NCBI RefSeq assembly: GCF_964019385.1
Contig: NC_088644.1
Coordinates: 35,329,351 to 35,393,350, forward strand
Length of the DNA: 64,000 nt
From: Sycon ciliatum
Lineage: Eukaryota > Porifera > Calcarea > Leucosolenida > Sycettidae
Reading direction: 5' to 3'
This document shows positions 47,501 to 60,713 of this stretch, in pieces. Below the pieces are notes generated by a model, which ran no database searches, was not told where the DNA came from, and saw nothing but the letters and a program-made list of their open reading frames with translations. The position numbers and the translations under genes are program-made. Every line of letters begins with the position of its first letter. The stretch's first letter is position 1.

Positions 47501-48868
47501 ATGGAGCGTATATATTGACGATGTGCTTGCCGAGACAGGTGCTTTACAGCATTCCTTTGTCGGTTATAAGCTGCATGATTTACTGCTGTCGGATATTTTT
47601 TGTACACACTATATAGATCACGCTTGCGTTTTACAGCAGACCTGAGCCCAGCAGTAACCCATGGTGGAGATTGCATGCGGGGTCGTGGAGATGTCACAGT
47701 GTGGGTGGCTCCGAATGAGGTGAGGTGACGACGGAAGGCGGACTGGAGCTCACAATCAAAGTGATGAAGTGCGTCATTAACATCAGTGTACGAGTTCAGA
47801 GAGGACCAGTTGTAGCCAGCTAAATCAGCGTTGATTAATTGCCAAAGGTGCGAAGGTACTTGTTTGAAGCGATACAGTGAAGAGGGAGGACCAGTGGAAG
47901 AGTTGGGGAAGTAGTTCGAAATAGGGGCGTAACATAAAGTGCAAACAATCTGTATATGGTCAGACATACCCAAGGGAGGTGCTTGATCAATTGAGCGCAT
48001 GAGGCGTGGTCGGTTGGTGATCACCAAGTCCAGACACGAAACAGAGCCATTAGGCGAGGAATGAGTGGGGAAGTCAACCATCTGGTGGAGCCCAAGAGCA
48101 GCAAATACTGTGCTAAGGAGATCACCAGCCTTCGAGGTAGACTCGGTGGGACACCAGCTTGAGTTGTGGGCGTTGAAATCGCCAGTCACTAACAGATCAT
48201 AAGAATCTAAACAGACTGACTGTAATGCCTCAACAAACATGTCACAAAAGTACGACAATTGCATTGTGCTCTGTGAGGGTGGTCGATACATGCAGCATAG
48301 TAAGATGTGATTCTGAGATTGAGTAGAGGGGGAGCCAAGTTCAAGCCACACAGACTCGCAGCCAGGGCGTTGAAGGTCGGCACGAGGGGAGACGTAAGGA
48401 AAGGAGTCCGAACGGACAAGTACGGCAACACCCCCATACCCACGGCTACAATGTGCTTACCGATTGTCTTCCGGAGGTCGATCTCTGCGGATGCAGATAT
48501 AGCCTGACAGTGAGAGCGGGTTCGAGGGACAGAGCCACGTCTCTGTTAGGCAGATTATGTCAGGCTTAGCACATTCGGCAATAACGCAGAGCTCAGACAA
48601 CTTGTTGACAACAGAGCGACAATTCAGAGATACTAGGGTTAAATCACGCTGGGATTTAGGGAAAAAAGGGAACGCTGATGGATTTAGCGCAAGACCATTC
48701 GACTTAGCACCCCGAAGACTACAACTGGTGAAAAGTAGCAAAAGCCATGGCAACTAACGCACCATTCAACAGCTTGGAATCCTGACCGCCACTAGTGACT
48801 AGGCACTATTCAGCCTGGTCTACACCACACTGTGGCACACAGCTATGAAGTGACATTTTCTGTCCCAG
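44562..48868 (-). mobile_element. LINE copy 3, spans the C/D boundary
   Basis: Nearly identical to copy 1, with the CACGG-ended insertion at the same base, the eight-T frameshift, and both shared TAA codons (45020-45022 and 48457-48459). Its coding remnants run from 48753 down to 44624. Confidence 0.85.
46027..47246. mobile_element. CACGG-ended 1,220-base element inside LINE copy 3
   Basis: Same site and sequence as 17190-18409, so it was duplicated with the unit. Confidence 0.78.
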
Positions 48869-48887
48869 GGGAAACTCGCGGAAAAAA

Positions 48888-49042
48888 AGGGCACATTTTC
48901 GGCCATAACTCTTGAACGGCTGGTCAGATAGGGACACAGTTTTCAGAGAATTTGCAGCTATTCATGCTCTTTCAACTGACGTAGCACTCAATATGAATTT
49001 ACAAATTCGATTTTTCAGCGAATTTTTGGGTGATGTGCCCCC
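48888..49042. mobile_element. Right-end fragment of TTAA MITE, unit D
   Basis: Same as 610-764; the TTAA at 49043-49046 is shared. Confidence 0.8.
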
Positions 49043-49046
49043 TTAA

Positions 49047-51229
49047 GGGGGCACATCACCCAAAAATTTCATATGGCATTCAATTGACCGTAACTTTGGT
49101 GTTTCTCAGTGGATTTGAGTGAAATTTTGACCACACACTCCTGCCACTATGCTGGCCCTCAGGACATGATTTACAAGTTCTTGCGCCTCACTGACAGGCT
49201 TTCCAGGCCGGAAAAACTCAAATTTCCGGCATAGTGCTACGGTGTGCGAGCCACCCAGGAGCCAAACAAATGCATTTACATTTTTTTCACATTTTCGTGC
49301 CCATTCTGTCCGTGCGCGGGACCCAAACCTAAAACAAGTCCAGAAGCAGCCATGGGTGGTGGGGTACGGCCCCTCAACGTGGCCCTGGAATCTGTCACAA
49401 CGGAACGAGTGGGCGTTCTTTCACGGACTCCCACAGACCCAAGTCAATTTTTGAATTTTTTTAGGTTTGGCACGTGCTACGAGGTCGTACCTTTGATACA
49501 ACATCCAGTGCTGGGACCTCCACAGCAAGCCATTTCCACAGCGCTGCACACCAAATCCAGGATGCCCTCAGAAACCGGCAAAGACTGCCACTAACGTTTC
49601 ACTACTGCCTAGTACTGAATCCTACCTGACTTCTTGACACGACTCAAACTTGCCAAAGTCACTAAATCAACGTCAACTACAATAATCAAGCCACATATCT
49701 GGAACGTCACGAGGGTGCTGGCAAAAGTCCTGCTGCACGGCGGCGGGCTTCGCCCGCCGCCGTGCAGCCCAATCGTGGTTTTTTAACGTGATTTTTTGGA
49801 CTTTTTTGGACAAATGACAGCATGCGACAAAAAAATCTTTCCTTGCAAGGGCACATTTTCGGCCATAACTCTTGAACGGCTGGTCAGATAGCACGGCTGT
49901 TAGCTGCACTTGGATCGCGGCAACTTAGTTTTCTGCACGTGAACCATGAAAAATCAATGCATGCTCATGCATGTTCATGCATAACCAGTCAGCTGGCCTG
50001 CTCGCCCACGCATTTGACAGGTAACAATTCCATCAAATTTGAGATATCGCTTCGTTCTAAGTCTCAAAACAGTTCTAAAGTCACCAAACCACGCTGGTAA
50101 TCGATGGCTATTCAATGTTAACATCTTCAGGAAGACTTCAGCCGTTTCCCGAGAGTTTGGGCATCGTTGCCGTTATTTTTCACGGTGTTCTTCTTCGTCC
50201 TGTCTGGAGCAGCAATTGCATCCTGGAATTATTTGAAAGGTATTTCGTGCGGGCTGTGGGGGGTTCCAACAGGCATAAACTGACATCGCTATAGGATAAC
50301 TGGTAACTTTCACCCTTCAAGGAGGTAGAGCAATGAGAATTTTTTTGTGGCGGTCGTCCAATTTTTGTGGCGGTCGTGGCTGTATTTGTGCACTTCCAAG
50401 GCTTTCATTCTGCCTGATACTACTCTCTACTGTATGGGAATCGTTGTTTAGGCACATGTAGCTGTCTTATTTGGTAGATCTGCTGTTTTCAATCGCTTGG
50501 GACACTTTGTCTAGCCTATTTGTCTTTCGTTCGTGCCATCTATCAGTTTTGTGGGGTGCCTTGACCTGTATTTGTGAAGTTCTCGAGTAAAGACCCTAAT
50601 TCTTGACTGGAGTCACGTCTTGAATTGAATTTGCTGGGTGAGCCCTCGTTCACGCAGTTGTACTTATCGTAATAGTCAATATCTGCTTGCTGGACGGACT
50701 AGCGGCTAGAATAGGGATGACCAAATGGTCCAAGTGTGTACTAATACACGATTATTGTTTCCATCATCGTGAAATCAGCGTTGTGGAATTACAGTCGTCT
50801 GCCTTTGGCACTGAGGACATGAGGAGAGTTGATTGTTACTTCTGCTCAGCAATGAAGCGATCATCAGCTCTCTTTGTTCTAATTATTGAGAGGACATACC
50901 AGCATCGCAATCAAGTAAAGATTAGGCGAACCTCGCCAACCTCCAAAGAGAGTCGAAGATACTTTCTCCAAATGCAAAGACGATCTTTGTGAGTTTATGA
51001 CTTGCATTTGCGTGCATACATGAGCAAGTCACGGACCACGGCACGTGCGCGGTTACCATGCCATCTCGAACCGACGCCATCTTTCTAAGTTGCCGCTTCT
51101 TGACAGCCGTGATAGGGACACAGTTTTCAGAGAATTTGCAGCTATTCATGCTCTTTCAACTGACGTAGCACTCAATATGAATAATTTACAAATTCGATTT
51201 TTCAGCGAATTTTTGGGTGATGTGCCCCC
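49047..51229. mobile_element. TTAA MITE with nested CACGG element, unit D
   Basis: TIRs and TTAA (49043-49046, 51230-51233) as in 2940-3899. It is interrupted at 49892-51111. Confidence 0.88.
49892..51111. mobile_element. CACGG-ended 1,220-base element, private to unit D (first)
   Basis: ATAG lies on both sides (49888-49891, 51112-51115), and the uninterrupted site is present in the other units, so the insertion is proven. It differs from the LINE-borne copies at scattered bases. The internal open frame is at 50687-50992. Confidence 0.85.
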
Positions 51230-51359
51230 TTAAGGACGCGAGCACTATTGAACCATTATCAGTTGTATGATGATTGCCTATTTAGGCGTGAAGCTATTGT
51301 AACAACGGTGATGCGTGCTGCTCTGTGACTAGTGTGCACTGGGTGATGCGTCGAATGCT

Positions 51360-51867
51360 TAGGCCTTGACCATCTTGTTGACGGATTATGCTAATATTTT
51401 CGTGAAATTATGCTTTTCGCATTGCTGAAAAAATTGCAGAATTATGCTGTTTTTATGGTAAAAGTTACCATATTATGCCGCATTATGCTCACATACGCTG
51501 CTAATGCAAAATGGTTCTGTGCAAAATAACAAGGGAATTTTTTTGTAGAGTAGGTTGTACTGTAGTACTAGTAGCAAAAGTTCAACGGGGTCAATGCATC
51601 GTCCGACCTGGCTACGACCATCACTGATTGTAGTGGACTGGACATATCATCAAGGCCAAGGGAGTCGTAAACCTACTTCCTACTATCCTAGTGCATCTAC
51701 TTGTACTTGTACTTGTAGAACATGTTCAACTGTATGGAATTTGATGCGAACAGGCGGATTATTACAATTTTATGCGATTCGTATGCAATTTGCCTCGAAT
51801 TATGCGATTATTCGATTCTGGAAGGAATTATGCGAAAAATTATGCTAGCATAATCCGTCAAGGCCTA
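51360..51867. mobile_element. hAT-like MITE (508 bases), unit D
   Basis: Copy of 6591-7098 with the CGAATGCT duplication. Confidence 0.87.
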
Positions 51868-52394
51868 CGAATGCTACATCCATAGTTACATTATCATCAA
51901 CTAACTATTTTATTTATAATTACTTCAAAGAAGTATTTTTATTTAAAGGATCTCCCAGAGGCGATGGCCTGTCGAGGGGATCTCCTGATGCAAATCATGC
52001 AATAGAAATAAACAGTGAGGAAAACTACACGTGTTACAGTATATGCTACATAATGAGCAATAAACTACTTAGTGTGTGCGGATTTTGGCTAGCCCACTTC
52101 GATGCCCTAACGCCTTGTGCATGCCCTATACAACAGGTATACTTGTACTGTGATCACTTTCTGTAAAAAAAATCTATTTTCCGCTTTGCCATGATTGCTG
52201 TGTTTGCTTTCTTTCTATATAAAATAACATGGCGAGCACGGAGACACATTTATATTTTCATGTCATGGTATGCATGCATGGTGAACGTATTAGAACTCAA
52301 CTGGCACTTGGAACATTATTGTAAGTGAGATGTCTGGCTTAATCTGCATGTATCTACATAGAAGGAAACCAAACATTGGCTGAAGATGATGATA

Positions 52395-52575
52395 CAGTGA
52401 AACTTGTCTAGTCGACTGCTCAAGGGACTTTCAAAGTGGGGTCTCTGTAGCAAGGTGGTCTCTTTATCCCAGTGGCATTTGACTGGAAATAGCATCCCTT
52501 GGTCCTGGCTGCAGTGATCTCCTGGGACAGGTGGTCGCCTTATCCGAGTGGTCGCCTTGACAGGTTTAATAACTG
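52395..52575. mobile_element. Small pogo/mariner-like MITE, unit D
   Basis: Copy of 7626-7806, TA flanked. Confidence 0.63.
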
Positions 52576-52905
52576 TACATGCGTCCAGGTGAAGACAAAC
52601 AGAGAGCCAACATGTAACATGTGTAGCACGGGGACGACAACCCTTGACCTTGGCCTTGGCAGCAGTGATCAGTCGTCTACCTACCCACATACACATTCTC
52701 GTCTATGACACATGCAAGGCTGCATACTGGCGGCAAGACTCATTCGTCAAGGCAAACACAGTAAACCCAGTCGGTCACCTCAGCTATGCTGCAACTACAC
52801 GACCAACGGTGTACTAGGAAAATCTCCACAGCGCTGGACAGCACTCTTGGTCTACTGTCAACAAAAGATCTGGAAAAATCTTTTTGAATATACCTATTTC
52901 AAGTA

Positions 52906-55900
52906 CTAGAATAACCTTTGACTCAGATTTGAGCCATAAAATAAATAATACAATATTTGATGAAGTTGATTGTTCCAACTAGAAACACACGCTTCTTGCC
53001 GAACTTGACACTTGACTGACTTGACTGACTTCATGTTGATAGCCGCCGAAGTCGCAACGTCTAAGTTCGTACAATCTTTGATATTTAGAAAAACCGTCGA
53101 TATCCTCAGCGCAAACGCTCCGCCTTTGGCAAAGGCCCTGATCACAATATAGTAGGTCTTGGCGGGGAGAAGAGGGTGCACAACACGCGGGTTACCATCC
53201 TCACCACCATCAGTGGCTGCAGCGATGAAACGTGTTTCAATGTCAGGACCATACAGGGTGAGTGCCAGGTCAGCTTCATCGCCAGTCGTCTAAGCAGTTA
53301 AAACAACAAACACCGGAAAATCGTCCAGAACACACCTTTAACGCCCCCCCCCCCCCCCCCCCCCAACGGTTGCACATGCAATGCTCATTTCTCACCCGCA
53401 TGAGACCCGGAAAGCGAGCTATTCCGCCTCCATCTGGGGTCGCGGGCATTCCTAGTGTGTTTACATACATCCAAGAAACTGACTGGGACCCTGAGTGAAG
53501 GCAGTCGAGAAACCTCCTGGCCGGGCCAGCCTGTTTGACACGTGAACGCACCACAACTTTCCGCCTTGGCAGCGTACATATCCCACATGCGCATTCATGA
53601 CGATATTCCGCCTTGGCAGCGTACATTTCCGCAGTCCCAAATGCATGCTGCATCCCGTCATTCAATGAGGTTGTTAAACTGTCCGGGCAGGAGTGACTGT
53701 AGGTGCAGGTCGGGCTGAACTTCTCCATATAACCATGGTTTTATCCACCCATAACCTAGTTTTCAAAGCTGACGGGACTCTTTTATCGGAATTAACTTGT
53801 ACTACCTCCGCGTCATTAAAATTGTCGCTTCGCACATCGCAATGTTTGTGAGTTTCTCGTCTTAGTCAGACAGTCAGAATCGCTGTTTTCTGTGTTCGAA
53901 CATTAATGCGACCCTTCCTGCGCAATGTCTACGTTTTACTGAAGCCGTGGTGGTCTCAGACTTTGTCGGAGCTCTCTTCTGCACCAAACAAATCCATTGC
54001 TCTCCTCACTATTCCGCCCCAGAGCGCGTATCGTTTTTTTCTGGTTTTAGTGCCGTCCCACATTTTTCCCGTGTGCATATATCAAGACTGCAAGCTTGGG
54101 TATAATAATCCTGGTATCTCTCCTGAATTCTAAATTCTGAAGTTGACGATGGCAAGGACAAAGTGTTCTCAAATTCCTAAAATGCGCTACGTGTGGCGCA
54201 TGTTGCTGGGAATGTAGTACAGTCAAACCTCGTTAGGACGAACTTCAAGGGACTGAACACATTTGTTTGTCTTATCGGGAGTTCTTCTTATCCAGATCTG
54301 ACAAAAAATCGATATGCATATCATATGGATTGTATTTACATGTACGTGAAGGTGCATGCTGGTGTACATGGGAAGCATGTTATTCTTAGCATAAGCCAGA
54401 AACAGGTAAGTACAATGACAAAGTGCAATGAATCACGACTGTGTCGAAAGTTCGTACAACGCACTGATTATTTTGTTAAAAACACGCTTGAAAACAATTT
54501 GCACTGTACGTACAATATGACCTCGACTATTGAAAACAAAGAAGAAAAAAGGCAGCCAGCGCACGCGCACGCTCGTGGACCGAAAGTTTGTACTACATGT
54601 ACATGACCACACTGATTTTGTTCAAATCACACTTGAAAATAGTTCGTCTTCGCGAAAGTTCGCTGTACAGAAGTTCGTCGTAAACGAATAATTTTGACTT
54701 GAATTGATGCCTGGCCAACCATAGGATTGGCCTTAGTTCGTACTAATGGAAAGTTCGCCTTATCAGTGTTCGTCCTAACGAGGTTTGACTGTAGGTCTGA
54801 AAACACCAACAACATCAGTAAAGCGTTTGCCAAGGACAGAAGTTGCGAAACTGCTTACCCTATCTCGCTGGAAGGTCGTTGCAGTGTACTTGAAAAATTG
54901 CTACTTTGCCCTAATCGCCTGCCACCTGGAGGCATGGATCGCATGAAAACGAAGTTTCTAGACCTGAATTTGAACGCCCGTGCTGAAGGGTCTGCCTCAA
55001 ACTCTGATGAAGACGTCAACCTTAGCTGCAAGTGCAGCGAAGCGGGAGGTCACAAACTAAAGCTTGGTCCGTCGACAATGCTCTGCCTCAATTTCTAGCT
55101 GATTTCTTTGCCCTTCGAGTGGACAAATTAAATTCGAAAAATCGCTCTGGGTAGGGACAATTTTAATGACGCGGAGGAAGTACCCAGAACGTCTAGAAGC
55201 ACATCTCTCTCTCTTTCTCTCCCTCCCTTCCTCCCTACCTCTCTCTCTCTCTCTCCCCCTCCCCCCCCCCCCCCCCCATGAAAACACACATCTATCACAC
55301 ACATACCTCGATTGTGTACTTTCTTTTTTCTTTTGGATCACTTGTGAACGTGAATTTCATTTCCTCTCCAGGGCTGATGTGATCTAGAGGAAACAGCAAA
55401 GTGCAAAATAATAGGAAGTTGGGCCTTATGGCATCTCTCCGAGACTGGTGCGAATCACTCGCAAAGCTCCAGTCCTGGTTCGATGCAGTCAATCAGCATG
55501 TTGATATCGTACGTACGGAATTGAGCAAGCAGCTGATATACTCTATCAAGCCGCGGTGATGCAGCCAGCTGTTTTGTTCTACCATGTGCACAGGGACTGT
55601 GTGACATCATAGACTCATGAATATCAGGCACGTAGGAGCAAATTCACAAACACATTACAAAATTGTATATATAGGGACACTTCCCCCATCAATGCCTTTG
55701 TAAGATGTTCAGTTCATAGGCCAGCGAAACAAAAACTTCTTGGGACGATTTACGGCCATTGCAACGGAAAGTGCTTCTACTGCAAATATCAATGATTCAC
55801 AGCTCAGCGCACTAAACCAGCATTGAGCGATGCGCAGCTAGTGCGTAAGATCTCATTCATGCTAAGCAAGGGATTTTGAAGACAGTGCCTATTGTCAAAG

Positions 55901-58178
55901 TTTCAAAAAATAGCAGTGCTGCTGCTGCTGCTGCTCAATGGCTGAACCTGACCATCCTGTAGTGCTATAAACTGCAAAACAGAGAGTGCCAGAATTCTGT
56001 CTGGTTTGCCTCAAAGTCATCTGCCTTTGTGGAAAGCCCCCGTCTCGCAGTTAAAAGACGCTGCCTTGGATGCTTTGTGCCGATATAGACATGCCTTGTT
56101 GTTGACTTGACCGCATAGGGATCAGTTCAGCCAATCAATCTGAGCTCTGGGTTAACTGGGTTATTCTTAGTGCCAGCAGTCGCCAGCAGTTGTCTCAGGA
56201 ATGGAGATGAATGTTTTATTAAAAGGGAGGGTAATCTTACTCTTTGACTTGTCAGCATCTTCAGGCAGAGTCTGCGGTTCTTCCTTTGGTGGTGCTGGCT
56301 TTGTGCCAGGAGGACCGTAGAGTTTCCTCACAACGAGTTTGTCCGTCGGTGAAAGCTCTGATATCACGGGAAAATCAGAATCCTGTGTCGGCCTCCCATC
56401 AATGCTCAATATCAACCCTTTAGGAAATCTGTGCACGACAACCAACAGTTTACGTACAGAACACGGACAGAAGTCAAGAAATCAAACTACTAATAAGTTA
56501 AACAAACAATAAGAGAACTGAAAAAGTGTTTTTTTAAACTCTTGGACAGCCTGAAACCTCTCTGTTTTACTAATATGTTATAAATATAATAATATGTTCA
56601 TCCTTGCATCGAGTCAAGAACTTGGTTTTAGCACTGGACTCCCACTACGATGCCTTTAGCCGATTGGCAAATGCTTTCACTTACTAATACTTGACTTCAC
56701 CGCAATCTGTTCAACCAGACACTAAGAGCCCTGCTGATAATAAAGAACACGATTGAAACAGCTAGTTGTTCGAAGATTCAGTACCAATATATTTAGTATG
56801 ATTTCACCTCGAAGCATGAACTTAATCCAGCCTATATGGTGCTTGGTCCTGCCGCTGATCCCGAGACCCATGGTCGGGGGAGGTAGGCCCAAATCACCAC
56901 CCATGGTCGGAGGAGGTAGGCCCAATTCACCAACACGCTGCGCCGGTTTCCCGCTCTATAGTCATGTCTCCCCATTGGTTCAGTCTTCCCATTCCGTTCC
57001 CCGCTGGACTGTGTATTTCAGAAAGAAAAATAAAATAAAAAAATAAATAAAGAATGGACTCGGATGGAGAGCCAAGGATAAATATATATTAAATAAAAAA
57101 TGGACCAAGGAACTACATGTAAAAGTTACGCTATAATGTCCACTAACACCACCAGTTACTAAACGGCTAGTTAGTTGTAGGACGTCAGTACCGTCGGTCA
57201 GTGTCGTGAGCTGATTGTTTCGTACCTGGTGGTGTTAGTGGACATTATAATTATAGCGTAACTCGTAGTTACTTGGTCCATTTTATATTTAATATAAATT
57301 TATCCTTGGCTCTCCATCCAAGTCCATTCTTTATTTTATTTTTTATACTGAAATACACAGTGCAGCACTTCATTTTTTTATTTACAGGTGGAATCCTGAT
57401 AATTCGAATATGGCTTAATTCGAACATACCGCTTAATTAGAAGTGTTTCCAGGATTGATTTCTGTCAATTCGATTCCCACATAAAGTTTTCTGATAATTC
57501 GAACCTCGAACCGGACATGTCCGGTTAATTCGAAGTTCCACGGATTTCACTTTCATAGAAAATGTGTGGGATTTGTGCTGATAATTCGAAGTAAGCAAAG
57601 TGTAATTCGAAGTTCACTATACACTGTAATGATCAGTTCAGTTTGCATGAGCAGGCTGTGCTGGTCAGTTCAGTATCCGTGAAATCTGTATCTAAGGTCC
57701 ATAGCGCAACTCTACGTGAACATGGGAGCATTTTGACATACATATTGTGTTGTGGGTTCATGTTTGGATAATTAGAATGTCCGGATAATCAGAAGATTTT
57801 TCCTGGCATTTGGAGATTCGAATTATCAGGATTACACCTGAAATATAAAAAGTAAAGCATTGAGTTACATGGAGACACTTACCTATAGTGCATGATGGAC
57901 TGCATGTCGTATGTAGAGCCTGTAACATCATCCGCCTTGAACGGTTCCAGGATTTGTCTCTGGATCTGCTCCTCATCCCAGTAGTTTGGTGACCCCGTGA
58001 ACTCTGCCATCACCTTGGGCACGTTCCAGAGCACAATGCCCTTGATGGGTGACTGGTGTTCGTGCAGTAGACCAAGCACGTGACCAAATTCGTGGAGTAC
58101 AGTTGACTTGTCAATCACAGCAAGGTTCATCGTGCACTCATCTTTAGGAATCTGAAAACGCGCATGCCGGGGAAGGTG

Positions 58179-58233
<55 letters not shown>

Positions 58234-60557
58234 GTGTCACAGTGTGCGTAATGCATGCATCTACGTGACTGGCGCTCGACCTACTGTTGTGGACATGGAA
58301 ATCCGGTCGCACGTCTAGCGGCCCCAGGGTGCTGGCCATGCAGCCGTGGATAAGCGGTACACACATGCAATTTATGCGCTGCAGCGTGATAGTCGCATCG
58401 AATCAACATGTGCCCTTCACGCAGCGTTCTGTACGCGCTGAGGGCGCCGGCCCCGGTCAATCGACCGGATTTCCATGTCCATGACAGTACGTAGCTAACT
58501 GAGCTATACGTAACGTTGCGTTCAGGCACAGCCACTAGTCTACGGTACCGGCGCTAGTGACATGTCCACTCACGCGCGATGAAAATACAGTATTTTTTGC
58601 TGGACTCGACTACGCTGTACAGACTGTCAGTGTACTGTGCTTGTGCAAGGACATCAAAGACAAAGCGTGGACAGTAGGCATGTCGCATACATGTACATCA
58701 GGGGCGTGCTCGGCCCCCCAACTAGGGGGGTGCACGGGAGCCGAGGGGAGCCCCCCCCCCCCCCCTCGGCAATTTTCTGCAATTTGTTTGCAACCTTTCT
58801 TGAATTTTAGAGCATATTTGCATACATTACAATTGCAATTACCCAGATTGAAAATGTTTGGGGGGTGCACGTGCCCCCCCGTGCCCATCGCCGAGCACGC
58901 GCCTGTACATGTATGTATGTCCAAAGTGGAAACCAGTGTTTTCATCTTGGTCTTGAAGTGGGTGCTTTGGTCTTGGACTGGAGTACGAGCGGCTGTTTGT
59001 GTTGTTAGTAAAATTACTGTTCAGGTTTGTGGTTTTGAGGACAAAGGCAATGAGTTTTCAGCAGAAGACTTTGTCGGCTCTCTGGGAAAAAAACAGCGTG
59101 AAATTTCTGACGGAGAGTCGGATTCTTCCGCCACCGGCACTGCTGAAGGCAGCAGCCAAGTTGAAGTTCAAGACTGTGACGAGCCAAGTTTCACAATAGA
59201 GGACGAAACTGATGACGAGCCCGCTGCAAAAAGATTGACTTTTGGTGAAGATTATGACTTTTCCGACGTTGGCACACTCTATGATGACGAGAATTGTCGG
59301 TGGAAACTCTGTCCACGCACTGCCCCTTTATAAAACAAAGGTGGCGATCGCCAATCAACACTGGACACCCACCAAGTCCTTCCCTTATCCAGTCAGTAGC
59401 TTATTGCAAAATGGGGGTCGGAACTTTTTGGAAACCACCTTTTTTTGACCCGGTGCACGCGCCTGATGAAGAGTTCAAAGAGCACAAGCAAAGAAGACAT
59501 CTGAGGGTGATAGCGTCCCTCATTGGGCACAACTCTACATGACTGCAGTGTTACCACTGCCCGTATTTGTCCGTATTTTTACGGAAAAAAGATGTTTTGT
59601 CCGCAGTACGGATTTCAATCGAATTATGCCGGAAAAAGCGTTTTTGTTTTCCACTCGGCGAAGTGTTTTGGTAGTCATAGAATGCTTTGGAGTTTGGACT
59701 GAAGTGTAAAAATGCAACGAAGTTTTGCTTAGCGGAGGAAGTATACAGGTGAGAAATTACAGGAAATTCAGCAAGTGCAGCCGGTGTGACAATGGACATG
59801 CATGTGCAAGTCTGTGTGTATTGTTTTTTTTCCAAATTACACTAATAATCAGTGAGAATATTGACCTGAAAAAACGAGTACGGAAAACGCTGAAAAATTC
59901 CGCAAAATGGCACTGGGCAATACGGATGGGGGTAGAGGGCACTTGGTAACACTGTGACTGTACCTGCTTGTATGTATGCATACATGATCACGTATCATTA
60001 TTGCACACGGGAACTGTGGCATGACTTACCCTCAGTGCATCCGTCCCCACACGGGAGTACGAGCCCTCCTTTTCCTTGAAAGACACTCGCACTTCCGAGT
60101 CGCTTCGATCTGTCACTTCAACGAATGAAATACTACAATGTTGGCTCCATTCGCTGGCAATGGGTAGCACTCGATCACGTTTCGGATGATCTTCAGTAAA
60201 GTACACTTTTATAGCCTCGGACTTCTTTTTCGCCCAGAGGTTCTTTCTATCCTTGTTGGCCAATGCAAACTGGGGTTTCACCACATTCGTACTGTCCTGA
60301 CTCGGTCGCCTTTCAGCTTGGGGCTCAGTCCCACCCGATGCGGCCACTTCGTCCTGTTCGTCCGACTCTTGCTTTGAAGAGTTAGCGGCACATTCAGCTT
60401 TGCGCTGTTCAACATCTTGTAGCTGATCGCGTTCATCGCCAACCTCGTCGCTAGGTAGAAACACTGGATTGCGGCACCACATGACCGCTTTCTTCACAGC
60501 ACTCAACACGACTGACGTTGTATCCGTGCTATCGAAATGGAGCAGCAGTAAACTTAT
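52906..60557 (-). CDS. ZnMc metalloprotease with PPC-like domain, unit D
   Basis: Exons are 60557-60030, 58151-57883, 56428-56241, 55383-55307 and 53289-52906. The coding sequence appears the same as in unit C and is open. Intron 4 carries the extra pogo-like MITE at 54220-54791, and a CACGG element lies 156 bases upstream of exon 1 (60714-61933), possibly separating it from further 5' sequence. Confidence 0.82.
53802..55180. mobile_element. TA-flanked MITE with nested pogo-like MITE, unit D
   Basis: Copy of 9031-9835 split by the 54220-54791 insertion. Confidence 0.65.
54220..54791. mobile_element. Pogo-like MITE, only in unit D
   Basis: TA on both sides (54218-54219, 54792-54793); TIR CAGTCAAACCTCGTTAGGAC, about 24 bases and perfect. 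The other units have a single TA (GTAGTAGGTC). Several GTTCGT motifs recur inside. The open frame 54193-54606 has no recognised domain. Confidence 0.88.
57008..57361. mobile_element. Foldback element, unit D
   Basis: Copy of 11661-12014. Confidence 0.82.
57385..57840. mobile_element. MITE with TTCGAA-rich ends, unit D
   Basis: Copy of 12038-12493. Confidence 0.75.
58182..58234. repeat. GA microsatellite near exon 2 acceptor, unit D
   Basis: About 53 bases. Confidence 0.9.
58284..58487. mobile_element. 204-base TA-flanked MITE, unit D
   Basis: Copy of 12931-13134. Confidence 0.72.
58699..58904. mobile_element. GC-rich hAT-type MITE, unit D
   Basis: Copy of 13346-13550. Confidence 0.6.
59546..59954. 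mobile_element. 409-base MITE, unit D
   Basis: Copy of 14191-14599 with TGACTG on both sides. Confidence 0.85.
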
Positions 60558-60713
60558 CTAGGTCGCTAATACTATGGGTAAAATGAATACTTGCTTTTAC
60601 TATCAGTATCTGAAAGAGAAAAAAACTGTTTCTACAGTGATCATGTACATGACTAATTGAACTACATTATTTTTACAAACGCCAAAGGGCCAAAGGCAGG
60701 GCCGGGATCGGGA

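Larger units (their letters stand above)
33076..48278. repeat. Tandem array unit C (15.2 kb)
   Basis: Third complete period. It is closest to A and D in sequence. Its private change is a 476-base tandem duplication next to the GA microsatellite (41632-42107). It has neither of the unit A transposase elements. Confidence 0.95.
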
